From contig JAEUVV010000005.1 of assembly GCA_016786705.1 (NCBI GenBank), positions 1-64,000 on the forward strand: a DNA stretch of 64,000 nucleotides, in the 5' to 3' direction. Source of the DNA: Taibaiella sp. (GTDB lineage: Bacteria; Bacteroidota; Bacteroidia; Chitinophagales; Chitinophagaceae). Of this stretch, positions 31,748 to 40,947 are shown in pieces (within the stretch, counting starts at the first letter, position 1; every line of letters begins with the position of its first letter). Made by a program: the position numbers and the translations under genes. The notes beneath the pieces are model-generated. The model did not search any database and was not told where the DNA came from. It saw only the letters and a list, made by a program, of their open reading frames with translations.

Positions 31748-31896
31748 TAGTACAATTCCGCATATAAACGTCAAGTATGGATTGTTTTTTTGCTGACATT
31801 TTTGTGACAAATAATTTTTAATTCATTAATTCTATTGTATTTTCGCAAGATTGAAAAGCTGTGCGTTGTCGCGTAACAGTTTGAAAATTTATAACT

Positions 31897-33216
31897 ATGT
31901 TAATTGTTCAGCAAATTGCATTTATAATTTTACTGCTTGCAGCATCTTTTATCTTTTATAAGAAAATATCCAGCATTCGCCGTAATATTTTTTTAGGTAA
32001 AGACCAGGATTTCCCGGGAGATAGCTCCCGGAGATGGAAAAATGTCCTGTTATTGGCCCTGGGGCAGAAAAAAATGTTCAAAAGAATGACGCCGGCTATC
32101 CTGCACTTTTTTGTGTACGCAGGATTTATCATCATTAATGTGGAGATGCTGGAGATCGTATTGGACGGGGTTTTGGGTACTCACCGTTTGTTTGCCCCTT
32201 TCTTAGGTAGTTTTTATAACTTACTGTTAGGGTTATTCGAGTTTCTGGCTTTAACTGTACTGGTATCCTGCCTCATCTTTTTGATCAGGAGGAATATTAC
32301 AAAGGTAAAGCGCCTGAGCACGGGCGACCTTGCCGGGGGCTGGCCTAAAACAGACGCGAACCTGATTTTGATCACAGAGGTGGTATTGATGTCTTTATTA
32401 TTGATCATGAATGCCTGTGATTATAATTTACAGCAGCTCAATGCCGGGCATTATACCCAAACCGGGCCTTACCTGGTTTCCCAGCATATTGCTCCCTTAT
32501 TTTCCGGCCTGAGTGAAGGCGCGCTGGTCGCTGTAGAGCGTAGTGCCTGGTGGTTGCACATAGCGGGTGTACTGGCATTTTTGAACTACTTACCTTATTC
32601 TAAACACTTACATATCGTATTAGCCTTTCCTAATGCCTACTATGCTCCATTGGAGCCGGCGGGAAAAATGCATAATATGGAAGATATACAGAATGAGGTA
32701 TTGTATGCTATGGAGCCGGATAAGGCCCCTACTGATGTACCTGCTGATGCGCCAATGCCTAAATTCGGAGCTAAGGATGTTATGGATTTGAGCTGGAAAA
32801 ACCTTTTGGATGCCTATGCCTGTACCGAGTGTGGCAGATGTACGGCAAGCTGCCCGGCCAATATCACCGGTAAGAAATTGTCTCCGCGTAAAATCATGAT
32901 GGACACCCGCGACCGGGTAGAAGAAGTGGGCGCCAATATTGATGTAAATAAATCATTTGTAGAGGACGGTAAATCACTGTTACACGACTATATCAGCGTG
33001 GAAGAACTCAGGGCATGTACCAGCTGTAATGCCTGTGTGGAAGCCTGCCCGGTAAGCATTAATCCACTTGATATTATTCTTGAGCTGAGGAGAAACCTGT
33101 ATATGGAGGAAAGTAATGTACCACAGGAGTGGATGCAGATGTCTAACAATATTGAAAATAATATGGCTCCGTGGAAAATGAGTCCGAGCGATCGGGACGC
33201 ATGGGCGCACAGCTAA
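31897..33216 (+). CDS. Membrane-bound iron-sulfur oxidoreductase subunit (HdrE/HdrD-like, FadF-type N part)
   Basis: 439 residues. Five or so N-terminal membrane spans (1-240) form a NarI/HdrE-like cytochrome b module. A cytosolic part follows with two 4Fe-4S motifs: C309-T-E-C-G-R-C-T-A-S-C-P and C374-T-S-C-N-A-C-V-E-A-C-P. The matching CCG-domain half is encoded separately at 33742-34524. Together they resemble one-chain enzymes of the FadF/HdrD group that carry electrons between flavoproteins (such as ETF) and menaquinone. Assignment to ETF:quinone transfer is inference. A DinB-like gene lies between the two halves. Confidence 0.8.
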   Translation: MLIVQQIAFIILLLAASFIFYKKISSIRRNIFLGKDQDFPGDSSRRWKNVLLLALGQKKMFKRMTPAILHFFVYAGFIIINVEMLEIVLDGVLGTHRLFAPFLGSFYNLLLGLFEFLALTVLVSCLIFLIRRNITKVKRLSTGDLAGGWPKTDANLILITEVVLMSLLLIMNACDYNLQQLNAGHYTQTGPYLVSQHIAPLFSGLSEGALVAVERSAWWLHIAGVLAFLNYLPYSKHLHIVLAFPNAYYAPLEPAGKMHNMEDIQNEVLYAMEPDKAPTDVPADAPMPKFGAKDVMDLSWKNLLDAYACTECGRCTASCPANITGKKLSPRKIMMDTRDRVEEVGANIDVNKSFVEDGKSLLHDYISVEELRACTSCNACVEACPVSINPLDIILELRRNLYMEESNVPQEWMQMSNNIENNMAPWKMSPSDRDAWAHS

Positions 33217-33242
33217 GCCTTATTGCTAATATACTTGAAGCT

Positions 33243-33701
33243 ATGAACGATCTGTTTGCCTTTGCCTTAGTTGCCCGCAGGAAATTTGCACAATGGGCTG
33301 AAGAACTCAGCACCGAGCAGTTAAATACCATACCAGAGCATTTTAAGAATAATATCGCCTGGCATCTGGGTCATATTGTGGTGAGTACAGAGATACTGTG
33401 CTACCTTAAAACCGGTGTAGAGCCGGAGCGCAAAATCGAGAACATTGAACTTTATCGTCATGGCTCCAGACCAGAAACATATATACCGGCAGAGGAAATA
33501 TCCCGTTTGAAAGAGCGTCTGTTCACGTCACTCGAGGAGATTAAATCAGATTATGAAACCGGTAAGTTTATAAATATACAACCGTTCCAGACCATGACCT
33601 TTGGTTTTGAGATGAGCGATATCACTACAGTATTGCAATGCTGTACCCACCATGATCTCCTGCACCTGGGTCAGGCCGGTGCCATGAGTAAACTGGTATA
33701 A
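33243..33701 (+). CDS. DinB-family protein
   Basis: About 152 residues from the ATG at 33243 (two earlier in-frame starts, ATG 33201 and GTG 33171, would overlap the preceding gene). It is a four-helix-bundle DinB/YfiT-type protein with the conserved metal-ligand histidine region NIAWHLGHIVVSTEI and the C-terminal THHDLLHLGQAG, which supplies two more histidines. DinB superfamily members bind a metal and some are bacillithiol- or mycothiol-dependent transferases. It sits between two subunits of one iron-sulfur enzyme, 26 and 40 bases from its neighbours, so all three are probably one transcript. Its role there is unknown. Confidence 0.8.
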   Translation: MNDLFAFALVARRKFAQWAEELSTEQLNTIPEHFKNNIAWHLGHIVVSTEILCYLKTGVEPERKIENIELYRHGSRPETYIPAEEISRLKERLFTSLEEIKSDYETGKFINIQPFQTMTFGFEMSDITTVLQCCTHHDLLHLGQAGAMSKLV

Positions 33702-33741
33702 ACATTAAAAAGAATAATTTTACATAAAATTACATTAGAGC

Positions 33742-34524
33742 ATGACGGTAAAAACTATGGCCGAATATATGGCTGAAGGAACGGAACCAGAAGTATTGTT
33801 TTGGGTAGGCTGTGCGGGAAGTTTCGATCAGCGTGCGCAAAGAATCACTAAAGCCTTTGTACAGATACTGAATAAAGTAGGCATACAGTTTGCTATCCTG
33901 GGCCAGGAAGAAGGGTGTACGGGAGATCCTGCACGCAGGTCTGGTAACGAGTTCCTGTTCCAGATGATGGCGTATAATAATATACAGGTATTAAACGGTT
34001 ATGGGATAAAGAAAATCGTGACGGCTTGCCCGCACTGCTTTAATACCCTGAAAAATGAATACCCGGCACTAGGTGGGCAATATGAAGTGATTCACCACGC
34101 TACCTTTTTACAGGACCTGATTAACAAAGGGAAAATCGTGATGAAAGGCGGCGGCGCATTTAAAGGCAAGAAAATCACTTATCATGACAGCTGTTATTTG
34201 GGGCGTGCCAATAATATTTATGAGGCGCCGCGTGAAGTGCTGGAAGCCATGGACGTAGAGCTGGTGGAAATGAAACGCTGTAAAACAAACGGATTGTGTT
34301 GCGGAGCCGGAGGCGCCCAGATGTTTAAAGAGGAAGAGCCGGGCACGACAAGGGTGAATTTTGAAAGAAGTAAAGAGGCTATTGATACCGGCGCTACCAT
34401 AATTGCGGCTAATTGCCCGTTCTGCACTACCATGCTTATGGACGGGGTTAAAAACGCGGAAAAAGAAGATTCAGTGCAGGTACTTGATATCGCCGAAATG
34501 ATCGCCCAAAGCCTGGAAGACTAA
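33742..34524 (+). CDS. CCG-domain iron-sulfur protein (HdrB/HdrD-like)
   Basis: 260 residues with two cysteine-rich CCG domains: WVGCAGSFD, CTGDPARR and TACPHC in the first, then DSCYLGRAN, GLCCGAGGAQ and ANCPFC in the second. These domains hold non-cubane 4Fe-4S clusters in heterodisulfide reductase, lactate utilisation (LutA) and FadF proteins. The nearest partner is the membrane 4Fe-4S protein at 31897-33216. The pair would together match the C-terminal and N-terminal parts of FadF-type enzymes. An LutA-like role is less likely because no lutB or lutC gene is present. Confidence 0.82.
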   Translation: MTVKTMAEYMAEGTEPEVLFWVGCAGSFDQRAQRITKAFVQILNKVGIQFAILGQEEGCTGDPARRSGNEFLFQMMAYNNIQVLNGYGIKKIVTACPHCFNTLKNEYPALGGQYEVIHHATFLQDLINKGKIVMKGGGAFKGKKITYHDSCYLGRANNIYEAPREVLEAMDVELVEMKRCKTNGLCCGAGGAQMFKEEEPGTTRVNFERSKEAIDTGATIIAANCPFCTTMLMDGVKNAEKEDSVQVLDIAEMIAQSLED

Positions 34525-34625
34525 ATATACTTTTAGCAATATATTATAAATTTAATGGCCCGGAATTTTTTTTCTGCGGCCATTATTATTTTTATACTAC
34601 TTGGATATTTATTGATTTTAATGGC

Positions 34626-34633
34626 TAAATTTG
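34626..34633 (+). promoter_or_regulatory. -7 promoter box of the small lipoprotein gene
   Basis: TAAATTTG matches TAnnTTTG; TTG at 34601-34603 lies 22 bases upstream. Confidence 0.5.
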
Positions 34634-34647
34634 GTAAAAATTAAATT

Positions 34648-34899
34648 ATGAAAATACTAGGGAAATTATTTGCTTTTATGGTCGTGTGTATTGTGTGCGT
34701 GTCGTGTAAGAATGATTATACTTGCAAGTGTACCAGCTACAATAATGGAACTGTAAAAAATACGGACAGCCTAATGCCTAATTTAATAAAAAAGGATGCC
34801 ATTTATTTTTGTGATAAGCTGGAATCTGACTGGATGAAATCAAATCTTAGCGGGGATAACAGAGATACCATATATAATTGTAACCTGAGTAGAAATTAA
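34648..34899 (+). CDS. Small cysteine-rich lipoprotein, unknown function
   Basis: 83 residues. The signal peptide has a lipobox (VCVSC, cysteine 20). The mature part is short and starts NDYTCKCTSYNNG, with four further cysteines (two in CKC, plus IYFC and YNC) that could form disulfides. It has its own promoter box and stands alone between the iron-sulfur genes and phoH. Similar short 'CxC' lipoproteins occur in Bacteroidota but I do not recognise a named family. Confidence 0.6.
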   Translation: MKILGKLFAFMVVCIVCVSCKNDYTCKCTSYNNGTVKNTDSLMPNLIKKDAIYFCDKLESDWMKSNLSGDNRDTIYNCNLSRN

Positions 34900-34952
34900 G
34901 GTAAAAGCTTATAGATAGAAAGATCGAATTATTTAATTAAAATCAGCAGCAC

Positions 34953-36023
34953 TTGACAGAACACATCATTAATCTTGAGTCTGTTAACCCGATAGAATTT
35001 TTCGGGGTTAACAATGGAAAATTTGAGTTGGTAAAGAAACGTTTCCCCCTATTGAAAATCTTATCCCGGGGTTCACAGATAAAGATCGCCGGACACCCCG
35101 ATGAAGTAGCCCTGGCAAAAGAAAAGATAGGTCTTATTATTCAATACCTGGAGAAGAACGGTCATCTCTCCGAGGATTATTACCAGACCATCCTGGGTGA
35201 TGCGGACGGCCTTGATGATGATGGTGGCAATAGCGCCAGTATTCTTGATGTTGAAAACAATAATAATATAATTGTTTTTGGCAATAATGGCAAAGTCGTT
35301 AAAGCGAAAACCAAGAACCAGAAACTGTTGGTAGCCACTTCTGAAAAAAGTGATATCCTTTTCGCAATAGGCCCGGCAGGTACCGGTAAAACCTATACGG
35401 CAGTTGCCTTAGCGGTAAGAGCCTTGAAAAATAAATCAGTTAAAAAAATCATCCTCACCCGACCGGCGGTAGAAGCCGGCGAAAGCCTGGGATTCCTGCC
35501 CGGGGACCTTAAGGAGAAGATTGACCCTTACCTGAGACCATTATATGACGCGTTGGATGATATGATCCCGCCGGATAAATTGAGCTATTACATGGCCAAC
35601 AGAATTATTGAAGTAGCCCCATTGGCCTACATGCGTGGCAGGACTTTGGATAATAGCTATATCATATTGGACGAGGCACAGAATACGACAGATCTGCAAC
35701 TGAAGATGTTTTTGACCCGGATAGGGCCGAATGCCAAAGCGATTATAACCGGGGATATGTCCCAGGTGGATCTGCCTAAAAACCAGAAATCGGGCCTGGC
35801 GAAGGCGCACCGGATCCTTAAAAACATTGAGGGTATTTCATTTATTGAATTAGACGAGGAAGATGTAGTAAGACATAGGTTGGTGAAGCATATCATCAGG
35901 GCTTACGACAAAGAATCGGTCAGAGAAGAAGAGCTGCAGGCTAAATACGATGAAGAACGCAGAGTGCGCAGAGAGCAACAGATGAATATTAATATGAATA
36001 GAGATAATGAAAATAAATCTTAA
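34953..36023 (+). CDS. PhoH family ATPase
   Basis: 356 residues. An N-terminal KH-like segment (about 15-75, with [20 protein letters not shown]) precedes the PhoH ATPase domain (about 115-320). That domain has Walker [13 protein letters not shown] (about 140-151), the [17 protein letters not shown] motif, DEAQNTT (Walker B) and GDMSQVDLP. The start is TTG at 34953, encoding the typical [12 protein letters not shown] opening; no ATG is available. PhoH proteins are RNA-linked ATPases whose exact role is unsettled. A terminator follows 5 bases after the stop. Confidence 0.88.
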   Translation: MTEHIINLESVNPIEFFGVNNGKFELVKKRFPLLKILSRGSQIKIAGHPDEVALAKEKIGLIIQYLEKNGHLSEDYYQTILGDADGLDDDGGNSASILDVENNNNIIVFGNNGKVVKAKTKNQKLLVATSEKSDILFAIGPAGTGKTYTAVALAVRALKNKSVKKIILTRPAVEAGESLGFLPGDLKEKIDPYLRPLYDALDDMIPPDKLSYYMANRIIEVAPLAYMRGRTLDNSYIILDEAQNTTDLQLKMFLTRIGPNAKAIITGDMSQVDLPKNQKSGLAKAHRILKNIEGISFIELDEEDVVRHRLVKHIIRAYDKESVREEELQAKYDEERRVRREQQMNINMNRDNENKS

Positions 36024-36027
36024 ACAG

Positions 36028-36062
36028 AAAGAAGTGATTGAGCATTCAATCACTTCTTTTTT
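36028..36062. terminator. Bidirectional terminator after phoH
   Basis: AAAGAAGTGATTGA / TCAATCACTTCTTT, perfect 14-bp stem with loop GCAT, T run on the plus strand. Confidence 0.88.
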
Positions 36063-36079
36063 GATTTTAAAAAATACAT

Positions 36080-36568
36080 TTAACGGACTATTTGAGGTGC
36101 TGCCTCATCAAGGGGTAAGGACAGGTCTTTGCGGTTATTTTTGGTGCAGGTCTGATTGAAAGCCCTTTTATATAAGTTAAGCCTGTTTTCATACGCTTCC
36201 AATTGTTCCAGGTAGTAATGGTCGGGAGCCTGCCTTCCGGAGCTTAGTATCAGCTGACCGAATGTTTTTGTAAGCTTATCGTTTTTACGCGCTAAACTGC
36301 CGGTACGTTTGCTATTTAACGGGTTTGGCGAAGTTAAAGTCTGATTAAAACTCTTTACCTGTCTGGACAAATTTTTGTAAGCTTTATTGCTGATCGCTTT
36401 ACGGTTACGCAAGGTATCCGCAAGATCTATTATGACTTCATTTCTTAAGAGATAAGCTTTGTGCAGTGATGCCCAGGCGCTGTTTATGGCCGCATGTTCT
36501 GTCTGGGACAGGCCTATTTTGCTGATCAGGAGTAACGCGCATACAAGCAAGAGGGATTTTATTTTCAT
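36080..36568 (-). CDS. Small exported helical protein, unknown function
   Basis: 162 residues from the ATG at 36568 (a longer frame from 36598 would put ten residues before the signal peptide and overlap the neighbouring promoter). The signal peptide (MKIKSLLLVCALLLISKIGLSQ) is cleaved near residue 22. The mature part is charged and predicted helical, with no recognised domain. The C-terminal third has two cysteine-free segments and an acidic end (PLDEAAPQIVR). It is divergent from the SDR gene and shares a terminator with phoH. Periplasmic location is likely; the function cannot be given. Confidence 0.6.
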   Translation of the reverse strand: MKIKSLLLVCALLLISKIGLSQTEHAAINSAWASLHKAYLLRNEVIIDLADTLRNRKAISNKAYKNLSRQVKSFNQTLTSPNPLNSKRTGSLARKNDKLTKTFGQLILSSGRQAPDHYYLEQLEAYENRLNLYKRAFNQTCTKNNRKDLSLPLDEAAPQIVR

Positions 36569-36582
36569 TTTCCAGGTCTTTA

Positions 36583-36612
36583 TTTGAAGATATACCAAAT
36601 CTACTACCTTTG
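36583..36612 (+). promoter_or_regulatory. Complete Bacteroidota promoter of the SDR gene
   Basis: TTTG (36583-36586), 18-base spacer, TACCTTTG (36605-36612). It decides the start of the SDR gene as ATG 36628, because an upstream in-frame ATT at 36610 lies inside the -7 box. Confidence 0.75.
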
Positions 36613-36627
36613 CGTAAAATATTGTGT

Positions 36628-37431
36628 ATGAATTTTAAAAATAAAGTGGTTGCCATTACAGGGGCCTCATCCGGCATTGGCAAGGCCCTGGCGATGGATG
36701 CTTTGCAAAGAGGTGCGCTTGTAGCGGTATGTGCCCGTAGTTTAGAGAAGCTTCAAGGTATTTACGCGCAGCATGATAAGCTCTTATTGGTTCAGGCCGA
36801 TGTGTCCAGAAAAGAGGACTGCTTTAGTTTTATACAAACAGTAGAAGAAAAATGGGGCCGTGTAGATGTACTCATTAACAACGCGGGCAATAGCATGCGG
36901 GCGCTGTTTGAGGACCTGGATGTGAAGGTGCTGGAAGAGCTGATGGACGTTAACTTCTGGGGCACCGTATATACAACCAAGGCGGCATTGGGCAGCATTA
37001 TCAAAAATAAAGGAACGATAGTTGGGGTATCTTCTATAGCCGGTTACCGGGGATTACCGGGCCGTACGGGTTATTCCGCCTCTAAATTCGCGATGCAGGG
37101 GTTTTTAGAATCTTTAAGAACGGAACTGCTTTATAAAGATGTGAATGTAATGTGGGTAGCCCCGGGTTTCACCGCATCCAACATCAGGAATACGGCCTTG
37201 TCGGCCCAAGGAAATGCCCAGAAAGAAACGCCGCTGGACGAGTCGAAATTAATGACGGCCGAAGAATGTGCGATGATCATTTTAGATGGTATTGAGAAAA
37301 GAAAACGTACCATCGTTATGACCTCACAGGGTAAGCTGACCGTATTTTTAAGCAAAATACTGCCCGGGTTTTTAGATAAGATGGTGTTTAATCATTTTGC
37401 CAAAGAGCCGGATAGTCCATTGAAAAGATAA
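36628..37431 (+). CDS. Short-chain dehydrogenase/reductase (SDR)
   Basis: 267 residues of classical SDR type. The cofactor motif TGASSGIGKA is near residue 10, NNAG at about 83-86, the catalytic serine in VSSIAGYRG and the Tyr-Lys pair in YSASKFAM (about 150-157). The C-terminal half ends with a hydrophobic segment (VFLSKILPGFLDKMVF), as in membrane-associated SDRs of the DltE/ sphingolipid-reductase kind. A role in lipid or keto-acid reduction is possible. The substrate cannot be told from the sequence. The gene converges on a two-gene membrane unit with an 11-base gap. Confidence 0.83.
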   Translation: MNFKNKVVAITGASSGIGKALAMDALQRGALVAVCARSLEKLQGIYAQHDKLLLVQADVSRKEDCFSFIQTVEEKWGRVDVLINNAGNSMRALFEDLDVKVLEELMDVNFWGTVYTTKAALGSIIKNKGTIVGVSSIAGYRGLPGRTGYSASKFAMQGFLESLRTELLYKDVNVMWVAPGFTASNIRNTALSAQGNAQKETPLDESKLMTAEECAMIILDGIEKRKRTIVMTSQGKLTVFLSKILPGFLDKMVFNHFAKEPDSPLKR

Positions 37432-37442
37432 TTTAACCAGGA

Positions 37443-38312
37443 TTATGGATCATATTTTGGGGTAGGTGGCTTTATCGATAGCCATCTGCCCCATTTTTTC
37501 CATAACGCCGGGCTGGTAAAGGTGATCGCGATAGCGCCAAACTGTTCAATAAAAAATACATCGGAACTGAAAGCGGTAAACGCGAAGATCAGGAAACCTG
37601 CAAGTATAAGCCATTTGTCATATTTCCGGGTGAAGAAACCTATCATAAAAACGCCTTCCAGCAGGAATGTAAATTTTGCACCGGCATTCAGCCAGAACGG
37701 GTGCTGTAGCAGCCAGGTATATAAATGGGTCTGCAAAGCATCGGGATGAGCAAAAATGTAGCTGGCCATCTGGGTTTTAATGGTTATCTCCCCGAAGCCT
37801 TCCTGGAAAAACCCGCCGTTAATCACTTTTAACAAGAATGCCATAGTATAAAACCAGCAGGCATAATACCGCGCTCCCTGCCAGAGCAGCTCAAAACCCT
37901 TTGCTGAAGCTATGAAAGGAATCGTGATCAACCAGGCAAAGTGTAAATAATGTTGCTGATGCGTTACATACAGGTTATTGAATAGCGTGTAAATGAAAAA
38001 GACAAGAGAGAACAGGATAAAGGGCCAGCGGCGCGTACTCTGTAAAAAGCAAAGCAAAGGAAGTAATAATAATGAAAGCGAAAAGATCCGGTTAGCGATC
38101 ACATTATGCAACAAAAAGCCGGATAGGCCTGAGCCGAGGAAAATACCTTCTGTAAAATCAAAATTGACATTATGCAGTACCGGCTGGTTCAGCTGGAAAG
38201 GTAAGGCCACACTAAATAACCTTAACAGGAAAATGCCGATAAAATAAAGCATCGTTACCCTGGCTATAGTTGAGCGGTATTCATTGATATTTTGCCTTGC
38301 TGCTCTACTCAT
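37443..38312 (-). CDS. Multi-span membrane protein, HTTM-like
   Basis: 289 residues with about seven hydrophobic spans. Several features recall the HTTM proteins: paired histidines in a loop (VTHQQHYLHFAWLITIPF, about 116-133), a lysine-containing helix (AFLLKVINGGF, about 158-168) and LEGVFMIGFFTRKYDKWL. The link is by eye and weak. Its ATG overlaps the stop of the upstream 182-residue gene (ATGA), so the two are translated together. Transcription is minus-strand, converging on the SDR gene. A plausible reading is a split version of a gamma-carboxylase-like protein. Confidence 0.6.
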   Translation of the reverse strand: MSRAARQNINEYRSTIARVTMLYFIGIFLLRLFSVALPFQLNQPVLHNVNFDFTEGIFLGSGLSGFLLHNVIANRIFSLSLLLLPLLCFLQSTRRWPFILFSLVFFIYTLFNNLYVTHQQHYLHFAWLITIPFIASAKGFELLWQGARYYACWFYTMAFLLKVINGGFFQEGFGEITIKTQMASYIFAHPDALQTHLYTWLLQHPFWLNAGAKFTFLLEGVFMIGFFTRKYDKWLILAGFLIFAFTAFSSDVFFIEQFGAIAITFTSPALWKKWGRWLSIKPPTPKYDP

Positions 38313-38857
38313 AGGTCTAGAAGTTTTACAGAGCTGTCTACCTGTTGTATGCCTAGCTCGTTATAATGCACATAATGTTTGTAAACCTTTATATTGTTTA
38401 GCTCGCGGCCTAAATTCCGGGAAAGATAGGACTTTAACCAGGCCGGGTATTTTAAAATATCATTTTGGGCGTTACTGAGCACTTTGGCATAGGCAGTATC
38501 TAAATGCAGCCGTGACAGCTTGTGTTTATAATGTTCATAGCGGTCATCAGTATAACCATGTTGCGCATAGTGGTCAAATTTTCCTATTGTATAGGAATAA
38601 AACATTTTTTTATGATCTGCATAAGCCGGCAGGTAAATGGTTTCCCCATCACAAACCAGTTGATAGGCAATAGTATGATTCTGCTGCAGGTAAGGCGTAG
38701 AAAACATTTCCCAGGTATAGAACGGGCTGAAAGTGACCGCTGCATAGGGGTTATAAGGGCTTTTGGAAAGCAGGGTGGAAATGCTCATAAATGAGAGGAT
38801 GACCAGGCACAGGAGCTTATTATAATGCCACAATCTTTTAAAGTAGTTGTTGCGCAT
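38309..38857 (-). CDS. Membrane-anchored soluble protein paired with the HTTM-like gene
   Basis: 182 residues: an N-terminal membrane anchor (about 15-33, LLCLVILSFMSISTLLSKSP) and a periplasmic domain with YAAVTFSPFYTWEMFSTPY and LVCDGETIYLPAY. The aromatic W-E-M-F motif after the anchor resembles the start of the C-terminal soluble domain in the HTTM protein at 9724-11091 (WRVMLMEK). It overlaps the next gene by 4 bases. Together the two look like the soluble and membrane parts of one HTTM protein in reversed gene order. Function unknown. Confidence 0.55.
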   Translation of the reverse strand: MRNNYFKRLWHYNKLLCLVILSFMSISTLLSKSPYNPYAAVTFSPFYTWEMFSTPYLQQNHTIAYQLVCDGETIYLPAYADHKKMFYSYTIGKFDHYAQHGYTDDRYEHYKHKLSRLHLDTAYAKVLSNAQNDILKYPAWLKSYLSRNLGRELNNIKVYKHYVHYNELGIQQVDSSVKLLDL

Positions 38858-38949
38858 GATTTTATGGATACAAAAGGTATTTTACAGAATTTAATGCAAT
38901 TTTAATCTATTTGTTTAATATTCAATAGATGTGTTTAAAATAATAGTAG

Positions 38950-38957
38950 TACCTTTG
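38950..38957 (+). promoter_or_regulatory. -7 promoter box of typA
   Basis: TACCTTTG followed by C, an exact TAnnTTTG match, 29 bases before the ATG. Confidence 0.6.
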
Positions 38958-38986
38958 CAGCCTCAAATTCAGAAAAAATATATTTA

Positions 38987-40792
38987 ATGAACATTCGTAA
39001 CATTGCCATCATTGCCCACGTTGACCATGGAAAAACTACCCTGGTGGACAAGATTATACACGCTACCCAGGTTTTCAGAGATAACCAGGAGACCGGCGAA
39101 TTGTTGATGGACAACAACGACCTGGAGCGTGAACGTGGTATCACAATCTTGGCTAAAAACATCTCTGTTTCTTACAAAGATGTGAAAATTAACGTAATCG
39201 ATACTCCGGGCCACGCCGATTTCGGTGGAGAGGTAGAGCGTGTATTAAAAATGGCGGACGGTGTGATTTTGTTAGTGGATGCTTTCGAAGGACCAATGCC
39301 ACAAACGCGTTTTGTATTACAAAAAGCTTTAGGTCTGGGATTGAAGCCGATCGTAATTATTAATAAAGTAGATAAGCCAAACTGTCGTCCTGATGAAGTG
39401 CACGATAAAGTTTTTGATTTATTCTTCCAATTAGATGCTACTGAGGAGCAATTAGATTTCCCTACTTTATATGGTTCTTCTAAACAAGGCTGGTTTAACA
39501 CTTCCCTTGAACCTACCGATAACATCAATGCGGTATTGGACATGATCATTGAAAAAGTGCCGGAGCCAAAAGTTACCGAAGGAAATTTACAACTGCAGAT
39601 CACTTCTTTAGATTATTCTTCTTTCTTAGGTCGTATCGCTATTGGTCGTGTTACCCGTGGCGAGATCAAAGAAGGGCAGAATGTGCAGCTGTGTAAGCTA
39701 GATGGCACTATGACGCGCAATAAGGTAAAAGAACTTTACGTATTCGAAGGAATGGGTAAGAAGAAAGTTACTGAAGTAAAAGCAGGTGATATTTGTGCTG
39801 TTGTAGGTATTGAAGAGTTCCAGATCGGTGAAACTATTGCTGATTTTGAAAACCCGGAACCATTAGCAATTACCGCTATCGACGAGCCTACAATGAACAT
39901 GCAGTTCTCAATCAACAACTCTCCTTTCTTTGGTAAAGAAGGTAAATTTGTAACGAGCCGTAACTTACGCGACCGTTTAATGAAAGAGCTGGAGAAAAAC
40001 CTGGCCTTAAGAGTAAAAGATACCGATGATGCGGATAAATTCCTGGTTTATGGCCGTGGTATCCTGCACTTGTCTGTATTGATCGAAACGATGCGTCGTG
40101 AGGGTTATGAATTAACCGTAGGTCAGCCTCAGGTAATTACCAGGGAGATCGACGGCAAAAAATGTGAACCTTACGAGAACCTGGTAGTAGATGTTCCGGA
40201 AGAATTCAGTTCTAAAGTAGTGAACCTGGTTACCATGCGTAAAGGTGAATTACTGATCATGGAAGCTAAAGGTGAAATGCAGCACTTAGAGTTCGACGTT
40301 CCATCAAGAGGTTTGATCGGTTTGCGTTCTCAAATGTTGACGGCTACTGCCGGTGAAGCGGTTATGGCGCACACTTTCTCTGAATATAAACCATGGAAAG
40401 GACCAATCCCGGGCCGTAACAACGGTGTATTGATCGCGAAAGCGGCAGGTACCACTACTGGTTATTCTATCGATAAATTACAAGACAGGGGTTCTTTCTT
40501 CGTTGATCCGGGTGAAGAAGTATATATGGGCCAGATCATTGCTGAGCATATCAAACCAGGCGACCTGGTAGTAAATGCTACAGAGGGTAAAAAACTGACC
40601 AATATGCGTGCTTCAGGTTCTGATGCAGCTACCAACATCGCTCCTAAGATCCAAATGTCCCTGGAAGAATGTATGGAGTATATCCAACAGGATGAGTGCA
40701 TCGAGTGTACCCCAAAAAGCATTCGTTTACGTAAAATCGTATTAGACGAAACAGAACGTAACAAACAAGCTAAAGCATTGAAATTATCTTAA
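38987..40792 (+). CDS. typA: Ribosome-associated translational GTPase TypA/BipA
   Basis: 601 residues. The GTPase domain has AHVDHGKTTLVD (G1, 10-21), ERERGITI (G2 region, about 46-53), DTPGHADFGGEVER (G3) and NKVDKP (G4). An EF-Tu-like domain 2 and two alpha/beta domains of the elongation factor G type follow. The conserved PSRGLIGLRSQMLTATAGEA stretch near residue 437 and the C-terminal QDECIECTPKSIRLRK are diagnostic. TypA binds 70S ribosomes and is needed under stress such as cold. Codon use is biased towards common codons, fitting a well-expressed gene. A terminator follows. Confidence 0.93.
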   Translation: MNIRNIAIIAHVDHGKTTLVDKIIHATQVFRDNQETGELLMDNNDLERERGITILAKNISVSYKDVKINVIDTPGHADFGGEVERVLKMADGVILLVDAFEGPMPQTRFVLQKALGLGLKPIVIINKVDKPNCRPDEVHDKVFDLFFQLDATEEQLDFPTLYGSSKQGWFNTSLEPTDNINAVLDMIIEKVPEPKVTEGNLQLQITSLDYSSFLGRIAIGRVTRGEIKEGQNVQLCKLDGTMTRNKVKELYVFEGMGKKKVTEVKAGDICAVVGIEEFQIGETIADFENPEPLAITAIDEPTMNMQFSINNSPFFGKEGKFVTSRNLRDRLMKELEKNLALRVKDTDDADKFLVYGRGILHLSVLIETMRREGYELTVGQPQVITREIDGKKCEPYENLVVDVPEEFSSKVVNLVTMRKGELLIMEAKGEMQHLEFDVPSRGLIGLRSQMLTATAGEAVMAHTFSEYKPWKGPIPGRNNGVLIAKAAGTTTGYSIDKLQDRGSFFVDPGEEVYMGQIIAEHIKPGDLVVNATEGKKLTNMRASGSDAATNIAPKIQMSLEECMEYIQQDECIECTPKSIRLRKIVLDETERNKQAKALKLS

Positions 40793-40813
40793 TCATTTAG
40801 CTGATACATAAAG

Positions 40814-40855
40814 AGCAAATAGGTTATCCGCAAAGGGTAGCCTATTTGCTTTTTA
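40814..40855 (+). terminator. Terminator after typA
   Basis: AGCAAATAGGTTATCC (40814-40829) pairs with GGGTAGCCTATTTGCT (40835-40850) with one mismatch and a T run. Confidence 0.85.
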
Positions 40856-40947
40856 TGAATTGTTGTTCTTCACGGTTTGTATTTTTTATATTTGAGATAC
40901 CGCTTTTTTGTTATTAAATTGCCTGTTTATAAACCAGTTCACACAAT

